The notes beneath the pieces were generated by a model that was not told where the DNA came from, did no database searches, and was given only the letters and a program-made list of their open reading frames with translations. A stretch of 10,889 nucleotides of DNA, taken from assembly GCA_028275005.1 (NCBI GenBank), contig JAQCNN010000272.1, positions 1 to 10,889 of the forward strand, read 5' to 3'. Origin of the DNA: Salinirussus sp. (GTDB lineage: Archaea; Halobacteriota; Halobacteria; Halobacteriales; Haloarculaceae). This document shows positions 1 to 6,828 of this stretch, piece by piece. The position numbers were made by a program, and so were the translations under genes. Positions within the stretch are counted from its first letter, which is position 1, and each line of letters starts with the position of its first letter.

Positions 1-633
1 AAGGAGGAGGAGAAGGATTACCGGTACTTCCGGGAGGCGGACCTCCCGCCGCTCGAGGTGGCCGACTGGAAAGCCCGCATCGAGATCCCCGAACTCCCGG
101 ACGCCCGCCGCGAACGGTTCGGCGAGGAGTACGGCCTCGGCGAGGCGGCGGCGGCCAAACTCACCTCCACAAAGCAGGTCGCGGACTTCTTCGAGGACGT
201 GGCCGCGGCGTTCGACGCCGACCTCGCCGCCACGTGGGTCGCCGACGAGCTGCTGGGCGAACTCAACTACCGCGACATGGCGGTCACCGACGTCGAGGAC
301 CGCTTGGCCGAGATACAGCGTCTGGTCGAACTGGTCGCCACCGACGAGATCACCGCCAAGAACGCCCGCGAGACGGTGCTCCGGTCGATGCTCGACGACG
401 GCCGCGACCCCGACACCGTCGTCGATGCGGAGGGCCTTGGCAAGACCTCCGGTGACGCGGTCCAGGCCGCTGTCGAGGACGCGATCACGGCCAACCCCGA
501 CGCCGTCGCCGACTACCACGACGGCGAGGACGGCGCGCTGAACTTCCTCGTCGGCCAGGTTATGCAACAGACCGGGGGAAGCGCCGACCCCGGGGACGTG
601 AACCAGCTCCTGCGCGAGGAACTGGAGTCGTAG
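1..633 (+). CDS. gatB: Aspartyl/glutamyl-tRNA amidotransferase subunit B, C-terminal part (5' end outside window)
   Basis: This is the last 210 residues of GatB; the frame is open from base 1, so the start lies upstream. GatB belongs to the cytoplasmic GatCAB complex, which converts Asp-tRNA(Asn) (and in many organisms Glu-tRNA(Gln)) to the amidated form. In archaea Glu-tRNA(Gln) is normally handled by GatDE, so the Asn role is the likelier one here (known of the family). The visible part begins with the GatB motif DYRYFREADLPPL, continues through a helical region, and ends in the GatB/YqeY tail domain with the typical signature FLVGQVMQQT followed by VNQLLREEL. The tail domain contacts the tRNA. 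The stop is TAG, and a GC-rich inverted repeat starts on its last base. Nothing looks broken. The methionine that could be proposed at base 58 is a GTG valine inside the conserved motif region, so it is not a start. Confidence 0.95.
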   Translation, partial: KEEEKDYRYFREADLPPLEVADWKARIEIPELPDARRERFGEEYGLGEAAAAKLTSTKQVADFFEDVAAAFDADLAATWVADELLGELNYRDMAVTDVEDRLAEIQRLVELVATDEITAKNARETVLRSMLDDGRDPDTVVDAEGLGKTSGDAVQAAVEDAITANPDAVADYHDGEDGALNFLVGQVMQQTGGSADPGDVNQLLREELES

Positions 634-663
634 CGCGGCCCCGAGCCGGTTCGGGGGCCGCGC
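633..663. terminator. GC-rich inverted repeat after gatB, possible terminator
   Basis: Ten-base perfect arms, GCGCGGCCCC at 633-642 and GGGGCCGCGC at 654-663, are separated by 11 bases, and the inner bases can pair in an alternative register. The repeat begins on the last base of the gatB stop codon and lies between convergent genes. Archaeal termination usually relies on T-rich tracts and none follows on either strand, so the role as terminator is inferred from position only. It could instead affect 3'-end stability. Confidence 0.4.
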
Positions 664-743
664 CCGCCCGACCGAACCCCGGGTTGACAGCACAGCCTCT
701 CCGACAGCGCCGGCGGACCGTTCGTGGCCACAGGCGCCGCCAG

Positions 744-1496
744 TTACTCCTCGCCGAGGGGAACGAGCAGCGGTTCCTTGCTCTCCGGCCGGAGTTCGCT
801 CCAGGAGACCGTCCCGGCGCTGGCGACGTTTTCGGGGTCGAGTGCGGGGTCGCTGAGAACGAGCCCGGCGGTGAACTCCGGGGGCCGTGACTGCTCGGTC
901 GGCTTCGGTGCCTCGCCGACCGGGTTCGACCCGGGGCCGGTCGGGGAGCCGACCACGACACTCCCGACCATCCCGAACAGTTCGTGTGGAGCACACATGA
1001 TATTGTGGACCCCCTCGGTCTCGAAGGTCTTCAGCCAGTAGTCCCCGGGGACCATCACCGGCGACGAGTACGGCGGTGTCCCCTCGGGGATCCGCTGGGT
1101 GTAGCCGAACGCGGGGTGGTAGGCGTTCACGTTGTGGTGTGGCGACGCCATATTGAACTGGACGGTGTCACCCGGTTCGACCGCCAGCCCGACCGGGTCG
1201 AAGTAGAACTCCGGCAGCCAGGCGTCCTCCCGTGGCCTGATGACCATATTGACGGTGTGGTCGGGCGTTACCGGGGGCTCCTCGCTGCCGCTCCCGACGT
1301 ATCCAAAGCGTGGGTCGACTTCCGGGCTGTCCGTCTGCGGCGTGTCGGTCATCTGTTGCATCGGTGTCTCGGAATCGGTGTCAGTCTCGGCCTGTGTGTC
1401 GGCCGGCGTCTGATTGCTGGACCCTGAACAGCCAGCCACTGTGGGCATTGCCGCGGCCCCCAGCGCCGTCAGCAGTGCCCGCCGACTCGGCGTCAC
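744..1496 (-). CDS. Halocyanin-like blue copper lipoprotein with Tat signal
   Basis: A 250-residue cupredoxin, probably an electron carrier anchored to the outer face of the cytoplasmic membrane. The N-terminus has a twin-arginine signal (SRRALLTALG, residues 4-13) and a lipobox ending at Cys23 (TVAGC). A Thr/Asp/Gln/Ser-rich linker follows (about residues 24-75). The copper domain (about 80-183) has the type 1 ligands: His121 (or His120) in SPHHNV, then Cys168, His171 and Met176 in the spacing C-x2-H-x4-M. About 65 residues follow the domain and carry no motif I recognise. I chose the GTG at 1496 because AGGAG lies 9 bases upstream (1506-1510) and it puts the Tat motif right at the N-terminus. 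A GTG at 1574 in the same frame would add 26 residues and fits the TATA spacing better; a GTG at 1613 is unlikely because it lies upstream of the TATA box. The redox partner cannot be read from context. Confidence 0.87.
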   Translation of the reverse strand: MTPSRRALLTALGAAAMPTVAGCSGSSNQTPADTQAETDTDSETPMQQMTDTPQTDSPEVDPRFGYVGSGSEEPPVTPDHTVNMVIRPREDAWLPEFYFDPVGLAVEPGDTVQFNMASPHHNVNAYHPAFGYTQRIPEGTPPYSSPVMVPGDYWLKTFETEGVHNIMCAPHELFGMVGSVVVGSPTGPGSNPVGEAPKPTEQSRPPEFTAGLVLSDPALDPENVASAGTVSWSELRPESKEPLLVPLGEE

Positions 1497-1505
1497 CGCC
1501 GCGCG

Positions 1506-1510
1506 CTCCT
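1506..1510 (-). promoter_or_regulatory. Shine-Dalgarno site of the cupredoxin gene
   Basis: The reverse strand reads AGGAG with 9 bases before the GTG at 1496. This supports 1496 over the upstream in-frame GTG at 1574. It stands out because most starts in this window lack a Shine-Dalgarno sequence and appear leaderless. Confidence 0.55.
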
Positions 1511-1600
1511 GGCTGCTGTCAGGTCCGTTACGTTTCCCCTGTCCCGTCCCGTTACTGTGCCCTCTGTGCGTCACTGCAGCCGGATGGCAGAACGAGCGTG

Positions 1601-1608
1601 TACTTAAA
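1601..1608 (-). promoter_or_regulatory. TATA box for the cupredoxin gene
   Basis: The reverse strand reads TTTAAGTA, a good archaeal TATA box. Transcription would be expected about 27 bases on, near 1577. That gives either a leader of about 80 bases to the GTG at 1496, or an almost leaderless transcript beginning at the GTG at 1574. Confidence 0.6.
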
Positions 1609-1653
1609 TCCACGCCATCCGCCGGGAGCTCATGGTATAGATACGACAGGAAT

Positions 1654-1677
1654 CGGGGCCGACACCGAGCGGCCCCG
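1654..1677. repeat. Inverted repeat downstream of the MFS gene
   Basis: Seven-base arms CGGGGCC (1654-1660) and GGCCCCG (1671-1677) enclose a 10-base loop, starting four bases after the MFS stop codon on the reverse strand. There is no T-tract beyond it. It may be a 3'-end hairpin of the transporter mRNA; this is inferred from position. Confidence 0.35.
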
Positions 1678-1680
1678 TGG

Positions 1681-3012
1681 CTACCGGTACGCCTCGAACT
1701 CCTCGCCGAGGACGACGAAATAGCCGGTGCCGAGGAGACCGATGGCGGCCGCGAGGGTGAAGGCGACCTCCGGGCTCACGAACTCCCAGAGATACCCGCC
1801 CAGCGCGGCGCTCGGGACCACGACCGTGTTCCGCAGGAGATAGTAGCTGCCCGTCACCCGGCCGCCGGCGTTTGCCTCCGCGGGGCCGACGATCAGCGCC
1901 TTATGCGCGGGGAGACCGGCAAAGCGCAGCCCCGAGAACGCAAAGACCAGCACCATCGCGAGCGCGGTCGGGGGGGCGGCGGTCAGCAGCAGTGGAACGA
2001 GGGCGTAGACGGCGAACCCGAGGGCGACGACGGGCTTGAGCCCGACCCGTTCGGCCGCCTTCGCGGCAGGGGCCATCACCAGCAGTGCAACGGCCATCTC
2101 CAGGGAGAGGAGGAGCCCGAAAAACGCCGCCGGCGAGAGGTCGAGGGCGTAGGAGACGCCGCCGGCCGAGAGCGTCGTCTCCAGGCCCACCCCGTAGCGG
2201 TCCGTGACGACGAGGATGAAGAAGACGTAGACCATCCCGTTGGCGAAGCGGACGAGGGTGTCACCGACCAGCAGTGGGCGCAGTGGGGCGGGCATCTCCC
2301 GGAGGTCCTGGCGGACCTGGTCGAGGCCGGCGAAGGAGTCACCCAGCGTGTCCGCGCCGGCGTCATAGAGTACGTGTTGGGCAACGGTCCCGGCCGCGCC
2401 AAAGACGACCGCAGCCCCGAGGACGTACCGGAAGCTGGCGGTGAAGACGGGGCTGAGACCGATGAGCACTGCCGCCAGCGCCGGCCCGAGCAGGAAGGCG
2501 GTCCGGCGGACGGTCTCGGTGCTCGCGAAGCCGGCCGCGAGCCGGGAGGGTTCGGTGGCCTGTTTGACTACCGCAAAGGTCGCCCCCAGCCCGAATGACT
2601 TCCAGGCCTGGGCGAACAGGAGGCCGACGAACACCCAAACCCACGGCTCGACGGTCAGACCGGCAACTGTCACCGCCCCGACCGAGGGGGCGACGAGCCA
2701 GACCGCGAAGCCGGCGGTGGCGAGCAGGCCAAACAGCGTCAGCGCCGCCCGCGAGCCGACCCGGTCGGAGATGGCGCCGCCGGGGTACGGGTAGACCGCC
2801 GAGACGATGTTCCCCGCTGTCCCGAACAGGCCGACGAGGAGGCCGGACGCACCCAGCAACTCGAGATACCGCGGAAGAAAGCGGCTGGTCATCTGGAAGG
2901 CCAGGCTGAACGCGAACATCGCCAGTGAGAGCACGAGCACGTCCCGCCGGAGCGCGAAGAACTGCCGGAAGCCGTCGAGTGGCCCTACCCCCTCGGTGCG
3001 CTTCTCCGGCAT
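1681..3012 (-). CDS. MFS transporter
   Basis: A 443-residue integral membrane protein with about 12 hydrophobic segments, the normal size for the major facilitator superfamily. The hallmark motif A is visible between segments 2 and 3 as GAISDRVGSR (residues 79-88), facing the cytoplasm. A hydrophilic central loop (about 214-248) separates the two six-helix halves. MFS proteins move small solutes by proton- or ion-coupled transport; nothing in the sequence shows the substrate or direction. The ATG start is preceded by a weak TATA-like stretch (ACTAACTC on the reverse strand, centred near 3038, about 26 bases upstream). The NAT gene ends 51 bases upstream on the same strand, so read-through co-expression is possible and a link to export of acetylated compounds can be imagined but is not shown. 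The stop is followed by an inverted repeat. Confidence 0.88.
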   Translation of the reverse strand: MPEKRTEGVGPLDGFRQFFALRRDVLVLSLAMFAFSLAFQMTSRFLPRYLELLGASGLLVGLFGTAGNIVSAVYPYPGGAISDRVGSRAALTLFGLLATAGFAVWLVAPSVGAVTVAGLTVEPWVWVFVGLLFAQAWKSFGLGATFAVVKQATEPSRLAAGFASTETVRRTAFLLGPALAAVLIGLSPVFTASFRYVLGAAVVFGAAGTVAQHVLYDAGADTLGDSFAGLDQVRQDLREMPAPLRPLLVGDTLVRFANGMVYVFFILVVTDRYGVGLETTLSAGGVSYALDLSPAAFFGLLLSLEMAVALLVMAPAAKAAERVGLKPVVALGFAVYALVPLLLTAAPPTALAMVLVFAFSGLRFAGLPAHKALIVGPAEANAGGRVTGSYYLLRNTVVVPSAALGGYLWEFVSPEVAFTLAAAIGLLGTGYFVVLGEEFEAYR

Positions 3013-3063
3013 TTTGCTGTCGTTGGGGCCCGGCGAGTTAGTGCGTACCGGTGACCCCCTCGG

Positions 3064-3858
3064 TCACTCTGTGCCCTCGACCCGTAGCCCGAACTCCGCG
3101 GCCAGCACGTCGTGCCACTCCTCGTCTGTGACCGTTCGCTCGGTCTCGGCGCCGTCCTGGTAGACCGTCAGCGTCCCCCGGTCGAGTCGCTTGTAGCCGT
3201 CCTCGGTCCCGACGGTAACCACCGGGTCGCCGGTAAACGGCGACTCGGGGGCCGTCGAGAGGTAGTCACACGAGGCCCGGAAGTACGAGAGCTCCCGGGG
3301 TTGCTCCTGGAGGACGTACCGGTCGGTCCACCCCTCGCCGGGCTGCCGGAACTGCACCAGGTGGGCGGCGTCGGGCCGGTCGCTGTCGACGACCCGCCAG
3401 TCGAGCCCTGCCCGGTCGGTCCGGACCGCCCCCGCAAGCGGGAGTGGGCGGCGAAGCGGCGGGGTCGCAAGCCCTACGTCCACGAGATACCGCCGGTCCA
3501 GGTCGACGATATTCGCGTGGTGATTCGCCGGCGTGCCGACACTCCCGTCGTCGTCGAGCACGCAGGCGGCGACCCGGTCGGCCACAAAGCCAACCGCACG
3601 GAGGAGGCCGGCACACAGCCCGTTGAGCTCGAAACAGTAGCCGCCCCGCTCACGGGTGACGATTTTCTCGTAGAGTGCGTCGGGGTCGAGGGTGACCCCC
3701 TCGCCACGCCCCGCCCTGAAGGGGTCGCCGACGATGGCGAGGTTCTCGAAGGGGACCGCCTCAACGTGGGCCCGCTGGAGCCGCTGGAGGGTCGCACAGT
3801 CGACGGCGACCGCCCCGGGGTCGACACCGATACGCCGGAAGTAACGCGCCGTGTCCAT
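3064..3858 (-). CDS. Arylamine N-acetyltransferase family protein
   Basis: A 264-residue cytoplasmic enzyme of the NAT family, which transfers an acetyl group from acetyl-CoA through a cysteine thioester to arylamines, arylhydrazines or related amines. The thiol-protease-like triad is visible: Cys75 in RGGYCFELN, a His in NHHANIV (His113 or His114), and Asp127 in YLVDVGL. The N-terminal VPFENL segment (35-40) is also typical. Length fits the family (about 250-290). The family consensus after the Asp is VGFG; here it reads VGLA, a small departure near the active site. The ATG at 3858 has a weak TATA-like GGTTAGAC (3882-3889) about 27 bases upstream, which suggests a leaderless transcript. The MFS gene follows after 51 bases. 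The natural substrate in a haloarchaeon is unknown; some NAT homologues act as amide synthases in secondary metabolism, but no biosynthetic cluster is seen here. Confidence 0.9.
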   Translation of the reverse strand: MDTARYFRRIGVDPGAVAVDCATLQRLQRAHVEAVPFENLAIVGDPFRAGRGEGVTLDPDALYEKIVTRERGGYCFELNGLCAGLLRAVGFVADRVAACVLDDDGSVGTPANHHANIVDLDRRYLVDVGLATPPLRRPLPLAGAVRTDRAGLDWRVVDSDRPDAAHLVQFRQPGEGWTDRYVLQEQPRELSYFRASCDYLSTAPESPFTGDPVVTVGTEDGYKRLDRGTLTVYQDGAETERTVTDEEWHDVLAAEFGLRVEGTE

Positions 3859-3881
3859 ACCCCCGGTTTCGGCCGGGCGCG

Positions 3882-3889
3882 TCTAACCG
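3882..3889 (-). promoter_or_regulatory. Weak TATA-like box of the NAT gene
   Basis: The reverse strand reads GGTTAGAC, centred about 27 bases before the ATG at 3858. The match to a haloarchaeal TATA box is poor but the spacing is right for a leaderless transcript. Confidence 0.35.
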
Positions 3890-3963
3890 TTTGGCGTCCG
3901 CGCGGCGGTCTCGTCGGCTCCGCCGGCAGAGGGCCGGGGCCGGCAGTCGAGGGCGTCGCCCGT

Positions 3964-4338
3964 TCAGTCCTGGAAGTCAAACCGTGGCGGGTCGATGTTC
4001 GGCGTCCGGTGGTCGACGGGCCGTCCGTCCTCGTACCGGACGAAGCTGAGATAGAAGGTCCGCCCACAGCCCTCCTTCTCGGGGTCGGGGTCGTTCGCGC
4101 CGCCGCCGTCGACCGGCCCCGCTGGCTCCGATGCCTCGGTGTCCGCCCCGTCCTCACTGCCCAGACAGACGAACTCGACGCCGTCGGCGGCCTCGACCGT
4201 CTCGACACCGTCGGTCGGGGCGGCGTACTCCCACCCGTCGAGTGGCTCGCGGCTGACACACTTGTCATCGAGATACCCCTCCCGCTCGACGCCGGTCACC
4301 GCCCCACAGTAGGGGCAGTGATACGTGACTTCGACCAT
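3964..4338 (-). CDS. Small zinc-ribbon protein, function unknown
   Basis: A 124-residue acidic protein. The N-terminus reads YHCPYCGAV with Cys8 and Cys11, the knuckle of a zinc ribbon. The second pair appears to be Cys58 (EFVCLG) and Cys91 (GCGRTF); between them lies an Asp/Glu/Gly/Pro-rich stretch (about 61-89) that looks disordered. Cys27 is an extra cysteine. After GCGRTFYLSF comes a short tail. One metal site joining the two halves is inferred. I do not recognise a named family; such ribbons bind nucleic acid or protein. The ATG at 4338 is chosen over longer in-frame starts because a TATA-like element lies about 26 bases upstream, the CPYC motif sits at the usual N-terminal place, and longer versions would overlap the divergent AlaX gene. 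The NAT gene starts 105 bases downstream with its own possible promoter. Confidence 0.75.
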   Translation of the reverse strand: MVEVTYHCPYCGAVTGVEREGYLDDKCVSREPLDGWEYAAPTDGVETVEAADGVEFVCLGSEDGADTEASEPAGPVDGGGANDPDPEKEGCGRTFYLSFVRYEDGRPVDHRTPNIDPPRFDFQD

Positions 4339-4360
4339 ACCTACCGTAGGGGCTGGAGCG

Positions 4361-4368
4361 GTATAGCG
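4361..4368 (-). promoter_or_regulatory. TATA box of the zinc-ribbon gene
   Basis: The reverse strand reads CGCTATAC in this stretch, with the TATA part centred about 26 bases before the ATG at 4338. This is standard leaderless spacing and supports that start codon. Confidence 0.5.
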
Positions 4369-4474
4369 TAGGCGTCTCACCGACCGGTCCTCGGCGTGAC
4401 ACCGCCCCCGGACTCCCGTTAGCACCCGCCCCTGTGACCTCGCTCCTTTTGTCACCCGGGCGCCAAAGGGGCGT

Positions 4475-5200
4475 ATGACAGAGCTGCTGTACCTCCCTGA
4501 CGCCGACGACGTCACGGAGTTCGAGGCGACAGTCACCGAGGCGGCCGAGGAGTACATCATCCTCGAGGGGACCTACTTCTACCCCGAAGGCGGCGGCCAG
4601 CCCGCCGACCGCGGCACCCTCTCCTGGGACGGTGGCGAGGCGACCGTCCGCGACGTCCGGAAGAACCACGGCGACGTTCGTCACTATCTCGATACCGTCG
4701 AGGGGACACTTCCGGCGGTTGGCGAGACAGTCGCCGGGGCGGTCGACGCCGGGCGACGGGCGGCGCTCCGGCGGATGCACACCGCACAGCACGTCGTCTC
4801 GCGGGTCGTCCTCGCCGAGTTCGACGCGACGACCGCGGGCAACCAGATCCACGAGGACCGCTCGCGGATCGACTTCGAGCCCGCCAACTTCGACGACGCC
4901 GACATCGAGACCATCGAGCGCGAGACAAACGCCGTCCTCGACCGTGACCTGGCGGTCTCGAAGGCGGAGCGCCCGCGCGAGCAGGTGGAGGCGGAGACCC
5001 CGGAAGGACGCACGCAACTGGACCTCATCCCGGACCACGTCGACCCGCTCCGGGTCGTCGAGATCGAGGACTTCGACATCTGCCCCTGTGGTGGCACCCA
5101 CGTCGACCGGCTGGGTACGGTCGGTCACATCTCCGTCCTCGACCGGACCTCGAAAGGCGCCGATGTCGACCGTCTCGAGTTCGAACTCGTCGACGCCTGA
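4475..5200 (+). CDS. alaX: Alanyl-tRNA editing protein AlaX
   Basis: A 241-residue free-standing homologue of the editing domain of alanyl-tRNA synthetase. It hydrolyses tRNA(Ala) mischarged with serine (and in some members glycine) in the cytoplasm. The N-terminal part carries the glycine-rich motif GGGQPADRG (39-47) typical of the AlaX-M/AlaX-II type. The zinc site is complete: His102 and His106 in HTAQH, Cys205 and His209 in CGGTH. Length fits the medium AlaX class. The ATG at 4475 has a T-rich stretch (CCTTTTGTC, near 4445-4453) about 27 bases upstream that may act as a weak TATA box. The next gene starts inside the stop codon, so the two are almost certainly co-transcribed. The upstream gene on the other strand diverges, leaving 136 bases between them. 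Confidence 0.93.
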   Translation: MTELLYLPDADDVTEFEATVTEAAEEYIILEGTYFYPEGGGQPADRGTLSWDGGEATVRDVRKNHGDVRHYLDTVEGTLPAVGETVAGAVDAGRRAALRRMHTAQHVVSRVVLAEFDATTAGNQIHEDRSRIDFEPANFDDADIETIERETNAVLDRDLAVSKAERPREQVEAETPEGRTQLDLIPDHVDPLRVVEIEDFDICPCGGTHVDRLGTVGHISVLDRTSKGADVDRLEFELVDA

Positions 5201-5973
5201 TGCCGACCAGCCACGCCATCCCGGTCGCCGACGGGGAGCGGGTGGTAGCCGTCCACCACACGCCCGAGGACCGTCCCGACCCGGGTAGCGTGGCTGTCGA
5301 CGGCCCGCCCCTGCTCGTCTACTGTCACGGCTTTCTCAGTGACAAGTCGGGGAGCTACGAGGAACGCTGTGTGCGGGCGACCCGCGAGGGGTACGACGCC
5401 GTCCGCTTTGACTTTCGAGGGTGTGGGGAGGCCGACGGCGACTTCGTCGACCAGACACTCTCGGACAAGAGAGCCGACCTGCGGGCAGTGCTCGCACACT
5501 TTGGGCCCGACTCGGTCGTGCTCTTTGGGTCCAGCTTCGGCGGGAAGGTGGCCTTCCACACGGCGGCGTCGGCCGCCAATGGCGACTCCGGCGGTGAGAA
5601 CGGTAACCTGACCGTCGAGGCTGTCGCCACGCGGGCACCCGTGACGTACAATCACACGTTCGCCGAGGCCCGCCACGAGGTCGAACGGGAGGGGTCACTG
5701 ACCTTCGAGACCGGCCAGACGGTCGAGAGCCGCTTCTTCGACGACCTCGCCGACCACCCCTTCACGGACGTGGTCGGGGCCGTCGACTGTCCGGTCCTGG
5801 TCGTCCACGGAAGCGCGGACGACTCGGTCGATGTCGCGGACAGCTTCGCGGCCGCGGCGGCCCTGGAGACGGATGTCCTACTGGAGCGAGTCCAGGGGGA
5901 AGGCCACCGGTTCTCGGCGGCGGCCGAGCGCCAGCTGCGGACACGACTGTTCGACTGGCTCGCCACGGTGTAG
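5200..5973 (+). CDS. Alpha/beta hydrolase fold protein (serine hydrolase)
   Basis: A 257-residue cytoplasmic serine hydrolase. The oxyanion-hole region is YCHGF (41-45), the nucleophile elbow is GSSFG with Ser112, the acid is Asp207 (or Asp208) in VHGSADDSV, and the base is His236 in GEGHRF. The strand-turn FDFRGCGEADGD (70-81) is typical of the short peptidase/esterase-like members (Hydrolase_4 / S9-like). A small Gly/Asn/Ser/Asp-rich insert (about 126-136) lies after the nucleophile helix. The substrate cannot be read; an esterase, thioesterase or small peptidase activity is possible. The start codon ATG overlaps the alaX stop by one base (TGATG), which implies translational coupling and no separate promoter. 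No functional tie between tRNA editing and this hydrolase is established. Confidence 0.88.
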   Translation: MPTSHAIPVADGERVVAVHHTPEDRPDPGSVAVDGPPLLVYCHGFLSDKSGSYEERCVRATREGYDAVRFDFRGCGEADGDFVDQTLSDKRADLRAVLAHFGPDSVVLFGSSFGGKVAFHTAASAANGDSGGENGNLTVEAVATRAPVTYNHTFAEARHEVEREGSLTFETGQTVESRFFDDLADHPFTDVVGAVDCPVLVVHGSADDSVDVADSFAAAAALETDVLLERVQGEGHRFSAAAERQLRTRLFDWLATV

Positions 5974-5986
5974 CCGCCGGTGTCGT

Positions 5987-6008
5987 GACCCCGTCGGCTG
6001 GACCCCGT
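5987..6008. repeat. Direct repeat GACCCCGT upstream of the SDR promoter
   Basis: GACCCCGT occurs at 5987-5994 and again at 6001-6008, a spacing of 14 bases, just upstream of the SDR TATA box. It could be a regulator site, but eight-base GC-rich repeats may arise by chance here. Confidence 0.25.
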
Positions 6009-6017
6009 GACGCTACG

Positions 6018-6025
6018 CTTATAAC
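6018..6025 (+). promoter_or_regulatory. TATA box of the SDR gene
   Basis: CTTATAAC is centred about 26.5 bases before the ATG at 6048. This is the clearest TATA box on the forward strand and implies a leaderless SDR transcript independent of the alaX operon. Confidence 0.65.
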
Positions 6026-6047
6026 AGCCGGCCGAAACGGATAGGCA

Positions 6048-6815
6048 ATGGCACTGCTTGACCGGTTCAGACTCGACGGGAAGACGGCTATCGTCACCGG
6101 CGGCAGCCGTGGGATCGGCTACGCCATCGCCGAGGGGCTCGCGGACGTCGGCGCGAACGTCGTCGTCGCGAACCGTGACGCCGAGGACGGCCGGCGGGCC
6201 GCCGCCGATATCGCCGAGGCGACGGGTGCGGACACCCTCGCCGTCCCGACCGACGTGACCGACGAGGCCGTAGTCGAGGCCCTGGTCGCCGAGACCGTCG
6301 AGGAGTTCGGTGGCCTGACCGTCCTCGTGAACAACGCAGGCATCTCCGCGACCGACCCGGCCGAGGAGATGGACGCCGAGACGTTCCGCCGGACGCTTGA
6401 GGTCAACACCACCGGCGCCTTTCTCTGTGCGAAACACGCCGCCCGCCGGATGAAGGCGGGGGATGGCGGCTCGGTGATCAACGTCTCCTCGATGTCTGCG
6501 TTCATGGCCAACTACCCACAACACCAGGTCAGCTACCAGTCCTCGAAGGCTGCCCTCGAAGGCATGAAAAACCAGCTCGCCTCGGAGTGGGCCGAGTACG
6601 GGATCCGCGTCAACAACATCAACCCAGGCTACGTCGAGACGGAGATGCTCCCGTCGGGGGAGTTACGCCCCCCGCAGTGGCGCGAGGAGACGCTTCTCGA
6701 CCGGTTTGCGGACCCCGAGGAGATCGCGCCACTCGCCGTCTACCTCGCCTCCGAGGCCGCCTCGTACGTGACCGGGACCTCGGTCCTCATCGACGGCGGC
6801 TATCTCGTGCGGTAG
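6048..6815 (+). CDS. Short-chain dehydrogenase/reductase (SDR), classical type
   Basis: A 255-residue NAD(P)-dependent oxidoreductase of the classical SDR family. The cofactor motif TGGSRGIG is at 17-24, NNAG at 95-98, and the catalytic set is Asn120, Ser148, Tyr163 and Lys167 (YQSSK). Arg21 in the glycine-rich motif and Arg43 at the end of the second strand suggest a preference for NADP(H) (inference). The segment around the active site (NYPQHQVSYQSSK) and NINPGYVETEM resemble sugar- or polyol-acting members such as gluconate 5-dehydrogenase or sorbose/mannitol reductases, but the substrate is not certain. SDRs of this kind also include 3-oxoacyl-ACP reductase-like proteins. It has its own TATA box 26-27 bases before the ATG. 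The gene ends only 13 bases from the convergent phosphatase gene. Confidence 0.92.
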   Translation: MALLDRFRLDGKTAIVTGGSRGIGYAIAEGLADVGANVVVANRDAEDGRRAAADIAEATGADTLAVPTDVTDEAVVEALVAETVEEFGGLTVLVNNAGISATDPAEEMDAETFRRTLEVNTTGAFLCAKHAARRMKAGDGGSVINVSSMSAFMANYPQHQVSYQSSKAALEGMKNQLASEWAEYGIRVNNINPGYVETEMLPSGELRPPQWREETLLDRFADPEEIAPLAVYLASEAASYVTGTSVLIDGGYLVR

Positions 6816-6828
6816 ACACGACCCGGGT

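Noticed and set aside
917..933. tRNA T-arm-like sequence around GGGTTCGACCC
   Set aside because: No acceptor, D or anticodon arms surround it, and it lies inside the cupredoxin coding sequence, where it encodes Gly-Ser-Asn-Pro.
1414..2598. Long forward-strand open frame opposite the MFS and cupredoxin genes
   Set aside because: It is a GC-bias shadow: the opposite strand encodes a clear MFS protein with motif A, while this frame is Arg/Gly/Glu-rich low complexity with no domain.
3112..4371. Long forward-strand open frame opposite the NAT and zinc-ribbon genes
   Set aside because: The reverse strand has the complete NAT triad and a zinc ribbon; the forward translation has no recognisable motif.
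6821..6828. Palindrome ACCCGGGT between convergent SDR and phosphatase genes, resembling one near 675-685
   Set aside because: CCCGGG-containing words recur throughout this GC-rich window, inside and outside genes, so the match is not informative.
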